Shown here: positions 12,801 through 18,109 of the stretch, in pieces
How positions within the stretch are numbered: the stretch's first letter is position 1
Layout of the letters: every line of letters begins with the position of its first letter
Assembly (NCBI GenBank): GCA_017480115.1
Contig: JAFVBH010000073.1
Coordinates: 1 to 32,770 of the forward strand
Length of the DNA: 32,770 bases
Reading direction: 5' to 3'
DNA from: Clostridia bacterium
GTDB lineage: Bacteria; Bacillota; Clostridia; Oscillospirales; Acutalibacteraceae
The notes under the pieces: model-generated
Seen by the model: only the letters and a program-made list of their open reading frames with translations
Database searches by the model: none
Told to the model about the DNA's origin: nothing
Translations under genes and position numbers: made by a program

Positions 12801-13234
12801 TCGTGATTGGTTTGGTCAACAGATTCATCGAGAGCGACGATACTGCGAAGTATGTCCGCGCTGCGGTCAGAACCCTCTCCGATTATGAGAAGGAAGAGGA
12901 CGCGATCAGCAAGTCCATGCGTATCCTCTACTACCTGTTTGTTTTCGCGGATGTCGGTTCCGACACTGCGCTGAAGGGTCAGGATAAGGTTAATGCCAGC
13001 TGGAAGCAGGCGGTTACCATGATCGGCCGTTCCGAAGGCGATTATATGAAGACCTTCGCGGCAATACTCGGTACGGTCATCGCAATGGACGACAGCGGTA
13101 AGGTTGTGAACGAGGACGGTATTGCCACAGGCGGCGTTGTTCCCGCGGCACAGAATTCCATGAACTTCTTCCAGAAGATCGCCGCATGGTTCAAGTCCAT
13201 CATTAACGCAATTAAGAAACTGTTTAAGAGATAA
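818..13234 (+). CDS. giant exported repeat protein, about 4138 aa
   Basis: The ATG at 818 is chosen because AAAGGAG lies 8 nt upstream and a classical signal peptide follows (MKMTKK, a hydrophobic core to about residue 27, cleavage likely after AEA near residue 35). LLSC in the core is a poor lipobox. Residues 40-700 are mostly helical, with a coiled-coil-like stretch near 530-600. The rest holds about six diverged repeats marked by LPNIIYFINANG-like motifs near residues 1065, 1663, 2248, 2818, 3325 and 3830. Five of them also carry GYxxALVPLxEALG, and later copies have FAIGEVVxY and a WLL(A/V/C)G segment. The protein ends in a lysine-rich amphipathic helix (FFQKIAAWFKSIINAIKKLF) with no LPXTG or S-layer motif visible. 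The family is not recognised. A cell-surface or secreted structural or adhesive role is inferred from export, size and repeats. The frame is intact and monocistronic, with a hairpin right after the stop. Confidence 0.9.
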   Translation: MKMTKKVLSVFLSLLMLLSCMMAAMPTIAEAALSGNSTNKLKQLINAAKTDGELRSFEAGDITYFQLENKNYSYDRQIVDTSVHGYIYLIAKYAVQVIRDNNLVQTGKDDTYSYPSKVVERLMSSSYLNMANDNDLKYTLNEIFYTPNQIATYNTDNHGYNVGNNDEIDSWTVEIARTGDQIIMGYIERTNDALNNVPSEANSMLTISTPGAAKQRSFLAHWLTMKGTYTATESDPSPTNIEMLTTFFNYFSMARLREDPYTKYGTYNEMLSVVDNNTVNYENIYGKGAVRPSDTVLDYYIKKFQTANGITSPNYIRLIDTYMAACEDALAYQMVRPYVVWLNENIIPLRESDIIADIDNTYLTLEEATKLYETGKAYVEAINESFPTRSSKGYDSLVDIAGYDELKTDLKLMILEEYYDLLRLMDLKQRSDALRDQYEPDDAYKELGIEEFAVLYTEIKAAHDALIDNSEFSDYIKRLVYPDGYQYMIDFYDKLAVERYAAVRDAEWTFTFDYAEYFTPRMDPAYLPAKTIAQLEEELQALDEKLSQYDADYNTFRSKLSREDLERIFDGYRDTILQYRENIYAQMAKNLFNRVLVTMDYSGGRGDKDCLNLANFSLIRGAALRVRDYKMSDGTTVYAYLQATRPALLVGTITLTANGRVMNFHDTTSGSNTIKGAHSLALDLVDICSAWIGDLSASDFNSGHIYNPSTGYFADAVRYPMADDFGRGFAAKKANGDWSEADTYRVTNTKVEQLITQLDTFLKSGDFVGILSSLMQGDSQLLNVTLDKYVMKMVGDMLFTDDILNKLLGAVYPMITGMLEGLTADGGDVVSSNHTKAVTTSPVTIWVDKIREIHELAPLLKMALYPDQLYSKISASFPEIRAKLNGHESWDDVLTEDEFTDAKKFEGSWGLSAVSLATYDGDYEAWFKAKANRFKTGLAGILSGIEPLLKAIFTGENFEVKMVGNRSDSGWVAEVTAKLPVVGNVSAKGHIEDLKIAGYNGYANIIIPLLQDIGIGANYITAPATAKANGNYDNTKGLIDLIIDPIVNWVTGTVTQAPVATVLNILPNIIYGVTFDRINALVGQIETNVHGDIHANFGGVGSMLNGIGFYDIGKIEMLKSIKISELIDISTLITNFDLTDINSILDYLVGMILPNMRGLNLPLVNVKNVLTYATLQSGATYKTGTSRVNFIPDKADLLYDILDWVGKALKDDIFVDTIMNTLLGDMLNNNKMIAGIVNSLFDNLRKNNTGLFIAAIVELFQPKAGSGRSYNYNNSYKTVDYTWWEPNVKTITTTDSDGNQQQTVVTSTYRQDAYNTSDNTPLKVADYLYLYYGNDWTYDRASTLVDNLDLILTKLLQNTIQRRRDEDGKPLYQTFGQWLQSLIDLAFSNEALTAVARLLSTLGNTLNSNMLKYIISRFTKEGMDLSVWYAYYGYLFEDESSLISLETGEQKIPATKPEDSGYLMHTVWNSDGTTGTAKYTTLDRLKAAENPDFVPITSNAGIVANRNQKYIWTFDGVQIEDGNRAQFQKALGYLLEPFLPAINVFLSGAAGDLFPQSNGTSLLTVVGTQGYDSALIPLFEALGISSSSKIYKADGTTAVTFLNQSQFDALGSVQNKVDYLFDLGFGYIQSLYADDAKQSIADGDGLAAYHAHDNLIKNILTDVIPSLLYFIQSNGLSVLARNLLQPLFIMVDDLRPILNVNPRFIGDLLADLLPESLGLSFEKGDYNPLNIDIKDLSFHAIADLLSAIINGELIAEHQANLKKNAAYADKTAEDIYNAALAAAKADDDWFEVTPLAEAMDIICSVDNVVSDSLSKKSTVNGVARKRLTLVNLTITDDFEYLSEAAYAQLTTEEKATYNQNLYNHQRAIVQMNKNDPANTVTVLLSFIIDLITYGNNAKALGNFIAKIIKTQDGGLNLGDLLQNIAAALRQEGVSDAYKVSPDWFYLFEAFKAYAPDIDDPTYTGDYLAFIKMKYAGYEDIASLMPLRTIHYLRYADGLGVTDNLWTKQLSTYLDKSLEVIANLLISSFTNYSSFKSLVNNLWNGNTIFTKRTVLSIAKLVRENVAPAIEQFSELLDVLLDIDVNKWSEEIYPDPEKMTKADLDAVSVPMDKEEFVNELVAVLSPLDDARPVQTTVTDPETGETTTTYVRSGGILSWLLAGDAMAFFHSYKKDSSGNVQDLIRIPGSNGYKDALVPLLQAFTFNPTPNMPATATGVDMLAEALYSVLDRFEELVDPAEGTTTLNEILNILPNVIYYINANGLYSFITSLLAPIAPLVTAVAPILLDSNDPALTSEQADAKFAAVLNSLVKGLFPQQDENGVNITVPVTDADGNEIKNSDGTVKMRTLSKLEDLDISKLTLVNVLELVKALTGIDVNGSVILKDVPDLVTGTTIAEYNYLENFYIGELVAVQDPNNPAKKIYRMRFTDAATTSVDADGNPVIKYSYESRMDLVTILIYTVFDVLTNTDNDEAFIKLFGNTGKKDADGNNIINEEQGRQKLDALRDLLHSTKATYKGYNWFYFKDELDLRNDGVDFTKEPTRSAYEDFVAQLTSSNAFAVIPDDTTMKYLLNTYLNYETELGEDNFWNKARAEKIRDNLKTIINMAVQGLMPDAADKSADEVLSELWNQGTLYTDKYIDMIGKALSGVGDLVGEYEELIGAIIPDLDLHAWDDYKDVDTSKDYTPYNEGSLEANQKKFVENLVGLFKPFGKVLNWLLVGEGKEALKLFFLNDKDEDGQYQNALEIGGVNGFKEGLVPLIEALGVRFSAADAEKITNNDLTGIEAVEMTINAVLNKVGAIMNAKDDPTTDEDEGPVGQIINLLPNIIYFINANGVSVAVQNALGSIMHLIDDVSIITGATEVPADRLADVVETTPAADATDDENAEETGTGNIINDLINRLLKVNGNYKIDIYDLSLTGICNIVRAITKGKLDIISAVSIPKYNDDGSVQRDANGDVIYERSFLEQFAIGEVVPYDSAKGEKLYMMQYSSNDRALDQLDMFTILLCAALDVFTYPGNEVFWNDLFKAELWADIVDLLQSTVDESKLNKFEWFYFDPAIENEDDFKTATGVTAKVVNGETVYTVPATFEKTKFGQLLQYNNNWNPETASYIEGSFYNIIDTVISTVMKDQGYKTANEFIKDKWSGLNLYTWENLNKIGGMIGGIIGNIANPTIETILNVVLDIDVSVWDKYTDPAKQQNDTDNPLGGENATLAQKRAAFINELVDMFAPAKMLLDWLLCGKDKPLAFLYSVRSEFAGKEAIRIEGANGYDNALVPLFEALGVELDSNYFADNGIEKDGINIVKYLAVQTLALIDDIVNDGDPVKYVVRLVPELLYFINANGLSVTVRNLLLPVSNLIAGVTGLISTLGVGGEALSGIGNVTDLNGLVSYALGLVAKGNSALAGLQGLRIDQLDLVSILEIVTDITGIRINEPLTYDGVNIFAHFAIGEVVSYTSAAVLTRYEELDGKMVESPDEFGNTTYSPTYYKMQLSRALLRDESGNPVKDENGNYTYVGDENTLSYTDAFSVLVTAIVTVLKYKGNESFFKKLLTPEVYYVILDILSLPENTDFTSFDWLFTDDADTDTVFTPLNRTYQGGNNEGPSYDQYWTRDMADYISNNLVKVINNILKLLGIGSPISLDGLANVGDLVKGLIGDNLYTPDNISMIYNLIAGLLKQISEQAGDDLVNMLSEVLKRALGIDITKYLGDTMPAEFTFTKTGNQAADEAAFIEVIVQMLSPAAPLVKWLFAEGHIAFFNDLEGRDLVRLPGGMGYKYAIIPLLEAIVGYDNPDVPIMSYTDYKNAADADPSNAIRNLVDVLLKTVNWLLEDIPNNVLSRLPAILYFINSKGLDTTVKNLLRPIYSLLKALNPLLKNMYPQDKRANEVDLFFDLLPIDITLSEIDFDWIFEKIIGMLLNNSGADIPIDNVDLIIKDAVSEFTMGKLISYESKSEIPEMYTMVYASNSESSSGGFTLDFSNATSADMITVILRFVLKWISADPNKEIVIGLVNRFIESDDTAKYVRAAVRTLSDYEKEEDAISKSMRILYYLFVFADVGSDTALKGQDKVNASWKQAVTMIGRSEGDYMKTFAAILGTVIAMDDSGKVVNEDGIATGGVVPAAQNSMNFFQKIAAWFKSIINAIKKLFKR

Positions 13235-13250
13235 ACGTTTCTGCCCGAAA

Positions 13251-13284
13251 AACGCGCCCTGTTCCTTACGGAACAGGGCGCGTT
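13251..13284 (+). terminator. strong hairpin after the giant gene
   Basis: A perfect 15-bp stem (13251-13265 with 13270-13284) has a TTAC loop and lies 17 nt after the stop at 13234. An A-tract precedes the stem and there is no T-run after it on this strand, so it resembles a terminator more closely when read from the other strand. It may act as a transcript-end stabiliser or a bidirectional terminator. Confidence 0.65.
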
Positions 13285-13551
13285 GTGTGGTAAGGGGAAA
13301 AAATAGGGAAAGAAAATGGAAAAAGGGCAGAAAAAACGACATCGGGAAACTGTGTTCTGATACGAATCCCTGATAAAAACATGACATTCACCGCGGCAGA
13401 ATTTCCGAGGGATTGCGTTATCCTCCTAGCCGGGCGACAGCCCGCCTGCATTGTCTGCCTTGCTCCTCGAAAATTCTGCTCGCGTCTGGGTGTCAGTTTT
13501 TAATCAGAGATTAGTATGACGCGTCGTGCGGGAGACGTCATGCATGACTGA
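13285..13551. repeat. gene-free spacer with an imperfect palindrome
   Basis: No gene is seen. The main structure is an inverted pair, GCGGCAGAATTTCCGAGG (13393-13410) against CCTCGAAAATTCTGCTCGC (13465-13483). It encloses a smaller hairpin (CGGGC-GACA-GCCCG, 13431-13444) and the CATTGTCTGCCTTGCTC block that resembles bases 20-37. It looks like another member of the palindromic spacer elements in this window, with different arms. A weak ATGACG/CGTCAT pair follows near 13516-13541. Confidence 0.5.
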
Positions 13552-13600
13552 AAATACCGATCTCCGTCCGGGGAAGCTCCTCGGGCGGAGATCGGTATTT
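13552..13600 (-). terminator. rho-independent terminator of the radical SAM gene
   Basis: A perfect 15-bp stem (13552-13566 with 13586-13600) has a 19-nt loop. Read on the minus strand it lies 34 nt after the stop of the radical SAM gene and is followed directly by TTTTCAG. It also faces the end of the giant gene, so the two genes converge on adjacent hairpins. Confidence 0.75.
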
Positions 13601-13633
13601 ATATCAACGAAGGGAAAAATGAAAACAGCTGTA

Positions 13634-15052
13634 CTAATTTTCCGGTTTATATTCCGGGTGGCGGTCACGATAATACTGGGTATGGGACGGTTTATGGGGG
13701 GTATTATCCCAAATCTCCTGCGCGACAGGCGCCCATTCCAGCGCGAATTTATCACATTTGCCGCAAAGGGTGTCCACGTCCTCCTCAACCAGCAGGTCGG
13801 TAGATTTTGCGCCGGTCCCCTTGATCATTTTGCGGAGAATATCGGGATTTTCCAGCATCGGGCAGGGGCGCAGATGGTTGTCGTTAAACGGCTGTCCGCG
13901 GCGGTACGCCATGAACAGCGGCTTGCGCAGCGCCTCCAGAATGGTCGTGTTGCGGATATTCGCATCCGAATAATGTACGAATACGCAGGGCTCCATGTCT
14001 CCGGCGGAATTGATGTGGAAATACCGTCTGCCGCCTGCAATACAGCCGCCGACGTACTCGCCGTCGTTCTGAAAATCAAAGACGAACATGCGCTTGCCGG
14101 TCTTGCTGTTTCTGGTTTTGCGTATCCAGCTGTACATATATTTGCGCTGCTCCGGCGTGGGAATCAGCGCGGGATCGGCGGCGTGGCCGACCGGCATATA
14201 ATTGAAGTACATGCCGAACTTTGCGCCGTGGGCGACCATGTTGTCCAAAAATTCATCGCTTGTGACGTAAGCGTCATTCAGGCGGGTGTAACAGACGGAA
14301 ATACCGTACAGGCATTTATTCTTATGCAGCAGATCCATCGCGGCAATGGTTCGGTTGTAAGCGCCGGTGCCGCGGCGGGAGTCATTGCTTTCTTCCGTGC
14401 CTTCGATGCTGAGCGCCAATGCAAAATTGCCCACGCGCCGAATCTCCTCGCAGAGCTTCTGATCGATCAGCGTGCCGTTGGTAAACGCTGCAAAGGCGCA
14501 ATCCTGATTGTTTTCACAGAGCTTGATAATATCGTCCTTGCGGATCAGCGGTTCGCCGCCGGTCATCATATAAAAATGAACGCCCAACTCCCGTCCCTGA
14601 TCCACAATGCTTTGCAGCTCATCATAGGAAAGGTTCTGCTGATGCCCGTATTCCGCCGCCCAGCAGCCGACACATTTGAGATTGCAGGCGCTGGTGGGGT
14701 CCATCAGAATCAGCCACGGAATGTTACAGTCATATTTATCGCGGTTTTCACGCACGGTTTTTGTGCCGTACATGGCAGCGTCCACGCCAAGCGCCAACAG
14801 CATGGTTTTTAAGATATTTTTATCGACATCATTTACCATATCAAAAGCATACTGTCGGTAAATATTGTCCGGATCGCGCATACCGTTTTTGATTTTATCA
14901 ATATTTTCAGCGGGGAACATCGATTTCAGGAAAAAAGACGCTCTGTCCACCAGCTTGACGATGTTTGCTTCCGGGTCTTTATCAATGGATTTAAACACGC
15001 CGTCAATGATTTTGCCGATTGCTGCTTTTGTGAGTTTATGAGATTCTGCCAT
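13634..15052 (-). CDS. radical SAM protein with C-terminal cysteine (SPASM-like) region
   Basis: A 472-residue protein. An N-terminal helical extension (1-110) precedes the radical SAM core, whose CNLKCVGC motif (C123, C127, C130) would bind the catalytic [4Fe-4S] cluster and S-adenosylmethionine. MTGGEPL follows about 50 residues later. The C-terminal third has further cysteines (CIAGGRRYFHIN, MEPCVFVHYSD, RPCPM, CGKCDKF), in the arrangement of SPASM-type auxiliary cluster domains. The substrate cannot be told, because no precursor peptide or biosynthetic partner is adjacent. The ATG at 15052 is preferred over one seven codons upstream because AGGAGG sits 6 nt before it. The gene has its own promoter and terminator. 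Assignment to the superfamily is firm; a specific function is not offered. Confidence 0.9.
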   Translation of the reverse strand: MAESHKLTKAAIGKIIDGVFKSIDKDPEANIVKLVDRASFFLKSMFPAENIDKIKNGMRDPDNIYRQYAFDMVNDVDKNILKTMLLALGVDAAMYGTKTVRENRDKYDCNIPWLILMDPTSACNLKCVGCWAAEYGHQQNLSYDELQSIVDQGRELGVHFYMMTGGEPLIRKDDIIKLCENNQDCAFAAFTNGTLIDQKLCEEIRRVGNFALALSIEGTEESNDSRRGTGAYNRTIAAMDLLHKNKCLYGISVCYTRLNDAYVTSDEFLDNMVAHGAKFGMYFNYMPVGHAADPALIPTPEQRKYMYSWIRKTRNSKTGKRMFVFDFQNDGEYVGGCIAGGRRYFHINSAGDMEPCVFVHYSDANIRNTTILEALRKPLFMAYRRGQPFNDNHLRPCPMLENPDILRKMIKGTGAKSTDLLVEEDVDTLCGKCDKFALEWAPVAQEIWDNTPHKPSHTQYYRDRHPEYKPEN

Positions 15053-15188
15053 ACGTATCCTCCTATACAGCAATTTTATGCTACCGATCTTATCACGAAC
15101 CGGCGGGCATTTCGATTCGACGTAACAATTGGACGCTTTGATGTAATTATTTGCAAAACAAATACTTCTACACCTATAAATTTACTTT

Positions 15189-15217
15189 ATAATATCACAT
15201 TTCCCTTGAAAAGTAAA
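15189..15217 (-). promoter_or_regulatory. candidate promoter of the radical SAM gene
   Basis: On the minus strand TTTACT and TATTAT are 17 bp apart, with a TGA extension directly before the -10 box. The predicted leader is about 130 nt. It lies just downstream of the terminator that follows the HAD gene. Confidence 0.5.
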
Positions 15218-15227
15218 ACAAAAAAAC

Positions 15228-15257
15228 AGAGGTTTTTTTGTGCGAAACAACCACCTC
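15228..15257 (-). terminator. terminator after the HAD hydrolase gene
   Basis: On the minus strand an AGAGGT/ACCTCT stem encloses an 18-nt loop and is followed by G and a run of seven T. The loop can also pair partly (GGTTGTTT with an A-rich stretch), so the exact stem is uncertain. It separates the thiN-HAD transcript from the radical SAM gene. Confidence 0.6.
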
Positions 15258-15282
15258 TTTTGTGCATATTCATGAAAACGGG

Positions 15283-15325
15283 GTAAATACGGGTATGTCG
15301 GCATTGCCGGCATACCCGTATTTAC
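15283..15325 (-). repeat. long hairpin containing the HAD stop codon
   Basis: GTAAATACGGGTATG (15283-15297) is perfectly complementary to 15311-15325, and the 13-nt middle contains a further GGC-ATT-GCC pair. The TAA of the HAD gene (15324-15322 on the minus strand) is part of the stem. No T-run follows directly; the real terminator is further on. Confidence 0.75.
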
Positions 15326-15954
15326 AGCAGCTCCCGAAAGCTCGTAATATATCGATCCGCAAGGGCTTTGATCGACTCCCGGTCCTTTGCCGCCCAAGGA
15401 TCCTCTACGGCGACGGTCATAAATCCGCCTGCCTTTGCGCCGCGCAGTCCCTGCGGAATATCCTCAAAAACCGTAGTTTCCTCCGGCTTTGTGCCGATGC
15501 GTTCCGCCGCCAGCAGATAAACGTCGGGAAATTCCTTGCTGCGGGACACTTCGGGCGTGGTGGCGATCCCGTCAAACAGATCGAGAATCCCGCAGCGGGT
15601 CAACAGCCCCGTGAACAGCTCAGGGCTGTTGGAGGTGGCGATGCCCAGTCTGACGCCTGCGGCTTTAATTTTTTCAAGGTACTCCTTCGCGCCGTCCTTC
15701 AGTTGAATCTGATTGTCGTACGCGTCCTTCGCCAGCAGGAACCAGTCATTCAGAATCTCGTCCACGCTGCAATCCATATGGAAGTAGTCCTTGGTATAGA
15801 CCGCCGCCTTGTAAAATCCCAGCGGCCCCAGGGATTCCAGATAATCCTCCTGCTTCGGCAGCCCGTGATTGGTCAAAAACTGCTCGTCCACGTAGCTCCA
15901 GACCCACATGGAATCCAGCAAAGTGCCGTCTAAATCAAAAATCGCGCCCTGCAT
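15322..15954 (-). CDS. HAD-superfamily hydrolase (subfamily IA)
   Basis: A 210-residue cytoplasmic phosphatase or phosphomutase-like protein. All four HAD motifs are visible: DLDGTLLDS with nucleophile D7 and general acid D9, IATSNS (105-110), the lysine in SRSKEFPD (K140), and VFEDIPQG with E164/D165 for magnesium. A helical cap lies between motifs I and II (about 15-90), as in subfamily IA. Length is normal. The substrate is unknown; beta-phosphoglucomutase-like and nucleotide or sugar phosphatases share this layout. It begins 20 nt inside the end of thiN, with AAAGGAG upstream, so the two are translationally coupled. That coupling does not by itself link it to thiamine phosphate metabolism. 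Confidence 0.93.
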   Translation of the reverse strand: MQGAIFDLDGTLLDSMWVWSYVDEQFLTNHGLPKQEDYLESLGPLGFYKAAVYTKDYFHMDCSVDEILNDWFLLAKDAYDNQIQLKDGAKEYLEKIKAAGVRLGIATSNSPELFTGLLTRCGILDLFDGIATTPEVSRSKEFPDVYLLAAERIGTKPEETTVFEDIPQGLRGAKAGGFMTVAVEDPWAAKDRESIKALADRYITSFRELL

Positions 15955-16591
15955 CGAACTCGCTCCTTTCTTTTGCCTGATCTGTATAAATAATCAACAG
16001 CGTGCCGTCGGCAACGCCGATCTCCGCCGCCGCGCCGATAAATTCATTGCTGGTGCCGATGGGAAAACCGTTGGTCATGGTATAGTTTTCGATCTCGTAT
16101 TTCAGTCCTGTTTCCCGCACGCCCGCGCTTTTGTCGGATAGGGAAAACACCGAGATCATACCTGCGGAATCGGCGGTAAATCGAATCGCGTCGTTATGAA
16201 TGCAGGCGAATATCTCCCGGTTGCCGATCATGCGCGCCGTACAGCCGCGCCGCGCAATTTCGGAGAGCGTCTGGATATTGGAAAACATGTGGTCGCTCCT
16301 GCCGCCGGTGCAGCCGTACAACAGAATCGTTTCCGCGCCCCGCGCCATGGCGAGTTTTACCGCGGACAGCGTGTCCGTATCGTCCTTTTCGGGCTTTAGT
16401 CTTATAACTTCCGCCGCATGCGCCTCGGCGGAAAGCGAATCAAAATCGCCGATATGCACCTCGGGCGTTAATCCCAGCTTTTGCGCGGTCAGATACCCGC
16501 CGTCGGCAGTTATAACCGAATATTCACCCTGCGGCAGCTGTTCGTTCCCGTAATATTCCCCTGCGCCGAAAATACAGCATATTTTTTTCAT
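15935..16591 (-). CDS. thiN: thiamine pyrophosphokinase
   Basis: A 218-residue cytoplasmic enzyme that transfers pyrophosphate from ATP to thiamine, giving thiamine diphosphate. Family motifs are intact: ITADGG (27-32), HIGDFDS (46-52), KDDTD (69-73) and CTGGRSDH (94-101); the acidic residues bind metal and the nucleotide. The C-terminal beta domain (about 130-210) has the NEFIG-like segment typical of the family. The ATG at 16591 is chosen because GGAGG lies 6 nt upstream; an in-frame ATG four codons earlier would fall on top of that site. It is followed by the overlapping HAD gene. Upstream lies the ferredoxin terminator, and no clear promoter of its own was found. Confidence 0.93.
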   Translation of the reverse strand: MKKICCIFGAGEYYGNEQLPQGEYSVITADGGYLTAQKLGLTPEVHIGDFDSLSAEAHAAEVIRLKPEKDDTDTLSAVKLAMARGAETILLYGCTGGRSDHMFSNIQTLSEIARRGCTARMIGNREIFACIHNDAIRFTADSAGMISVFSLSDKSAGVRETGLKYEIENYTMTNGFPIGTSNEFIGAAAEIGVADGTLLIIYTDQAKERSEFDAGRDF

Positions 16592-16637
16592 ATATACCTC
16601 CATAGGGGTGAGAGCGGAGTTTATCATAATGAAAAGA

Positions 16638-16658
16638 GGCGGCTGCTTTGCAGCCGCC
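16638..16658 (-). terminator. terminator of the ferredoxin gene
   Basis: A perfect 9-bp stem, GGCGGCTGC with its complement and a 3-nt loop, begins 17 nt after the ferredoxin stop on the minus strand and is followed by TCTTTTCATT. This is a compact rho-independent terminator. It lies between the ferredoxin and thiN, so thiN needs read-through or a weak promoter. Confidence 0.8.
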
Positions 16659-16674
16659 CTGATGATTTGCGGAA

Positions 16675-16845
16675 TCAGTCCTGAACAGGCGCTCCAACGG
16701 GGCATACACCCTCGCATGCGCCGCACTCGATGCAGGTATCGGGATCGATCACGAACTTGCTGTCGCCCTCGGAGATCGCCTCAACGGGGCACTCTGCCGC
16801 ACAAGCGCCGCAGGAAATGCATTCATCGGTAATTTTGTAAGCCAT
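16675..16845 (-). CDS. 2[4Fe-4S] ferredoxin
   Basis: A 56-residue protein of the short clostridial ferredoxin type, a low-potential cytoplasmic electron carrier. Two CX2CX2CX3CP motifs are present, with C9, C12, C15, C19 and C38, C41, C44, C48, enough for two [4Fe-4S] clusters. The two halves show the usual internal two-fold repeat (CISCGACAAECP and CIECGACEGVCP). AGGGAGGG lies just upstream of the ATG at 16845. It has its own promoter and terminator, as expected for an abundant monocistronic ferredoxin. No dedicated redox partner is adjacent. Identification is very secure. Confidence 0.95.
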   Translation of the reverse strand: MAYKITDECISCGACAAECPVEAISEGDSKFVIDPDTCIECGACEGVCPVGAPVQD

Positions 16846-16912
16846 TGGAATTACCCTCCCTTTGTTGTAGAATCATAGACAAATCACAACGTGTGTGGTC
16901 ATTTGTAAATCT

Positions 16913-16940
16913 ATTTTAGCATAGGAATTTTAAATTGCAA
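16913..16940 (-). promoter_or_regulatory. candidate ferredoxin promoter
   Basis: On the minus strand TTGCAA and TAAAAT are 16 bp apart, with TGC directly before the -10 box (extended -10). The leader would be about 60 nt. This fits a well-expressed single-gene transcript. Confidence 0.6.
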
Positions 16941-16975
16941 GGGCTTTTTTGAAAAAAATTCGATTTCGGAAAAAG

Positions 16976-18109
16976 TTAGCTAAAAATAACTTCGGATATA
17001 ATGCGATTCGACACTAAAAACCCTTGCGCAGTCAGGCAAAACCCGGTTTCGGACAGGCGAATATACTGCCGCAGCTCCCGCCGCTGCGCCGCCGCTTTGA
17101 TGCGCGCGTCCACAGGCGCGCCGAACCGTTTTTCGTACTGCGCGTAGTCAAGCCCTTCGGCGGTACGCAGCGTCAGCATGATGTATTCCTCCGGCGTGCC
17201 GCCCGCGCCGTCGTCCATGGGCGCCGCGCCGTCGATAAACGCCCGCAGATCGCGCGGGTAGTAAAACCGTCTGCCGCCGAAAAAGCCATGCGCCGCCGCG
17301 CCGACGCCGATATACGGCGTGCAGTTCCAGTAGTTTGCGTTATGACGGCTCTCTCTGCCGGGCTTGGCGAAATTGGAAATTTCATATTGTCGGTAGCCGA
17401 GGGCAGCCAGCTGTTCCACCAACTGTAAATACAGGTCGCACTGCGCGTCCTCGTCGGGCAGCGTCAGCGCGTCCCGATGTTTGTAAAAATAAGTACCCTC
17501 CTCGATTTGCAGCATGTAGGCGCTGATATGCGCTGCGCCCAGCGACGTGCAAAAATCGACGCTTTGCCGCAGGCTGTCCGCCGTCTGCCCCGGAATGCCC
17601 AGCATCAGATCGAGGGAAATATTGTCGAAGCCCGCCCCGCGCGCCGCGAAAAACGCCTGCTTTGCCCTGTCCGCGCCGGACAGTCTGCCCAGCGCCCGGC
17701 GTTCACCGTCCACGGCGGATTGCAGCCCCAGCGAGATTCGGTTTGCGCCGACAGCATGGATTTTTTCAAAAAAAGCAGCGTCCGCCGACGCGGGATTGGC
17801 TTCTACCGTGATCTCCGCGCCCGCGTCCACGGGATACGCGTTCTTGACGGCGGTAATCAGCGCCGCAATACGATCCCCGCCGCATACCGACGGCGTCCCC
17901 CCGCCGATATAGACCGTGCCGATCAGGGGGCGTTCGCCCTGCTGAAACGCCGCAGCCCGCCGTCCGGTAAAAATCTCGTCGGTCAGCGCGGCAAAATACG
18001 CGTCCAAAAGCTGCCCGTCCGCTTTTTCCGAGTAGAAATCGCAGTACGGGCATTTGCTTTGGCAGAACGGGATATGGAGATAAATCCCCGCCTTATCCGC
18101 GCGCTTCAT
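16976..18109 (-). CDS. hemW: HemW, radical SAM heme chaperone (HemN-like)
   Basis: A 377-residue member of the HemN/HemW radical SAM family. The N-terminal CQSKCPYCDF (C16, C20, C23) binds the [4Fe-4S] cluster. The cysteine triad is followed by DF, not by the extra cysteine of true coproporphyrinogen dehydrogenase HemN, which favours HemW. GGGTPS (69-74), a SLGLQS segment and SRHNANYW are family hallmarks. HemW binds heme and is thought to deliver it to respiratory proteins; older records call it an oxygen-independent coproporphyrinogen III oxidase. The start overlaps the end of murC by 17 nt, indicating coupling. A weak AAGTTA/TAACTT stem with a short T-run at the stop codon may end the transcript. 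Confidence 0.92.
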   Translation of the reverse strand: MKRADKAGIYLHIPFCQSKCPYCDFYSEKADGQLLDAYFAALTDEIFTGRRAAAFQQGERPLIGTVYIGGGTPSVCGGDRIAALITAVKNAYPVDAGAEITVEANPASADAAFFEKIHAVGANRISLGLQSAVDGERRALGRLSGADRAKQAFFAARGAGFDNISLDLMLGIPGQTADSLRQSVDFCTSLGAAHISAYMLQIEEGTYFYKHRDALTLPDEDAQCDLYLQLVEQLAALGYRQYEISNFAKPGRESRHNANYWNCTPYIGVGAAAHGFFGGRRFYYPRDLRAFIDGAAPMDDGAGGTPEEYIMLTLRTAEGLDYAQYEKRFGAPVDARIKAAAQRRELRQYIRLSETGFCLTAQGFLVSNRIISEVIFS

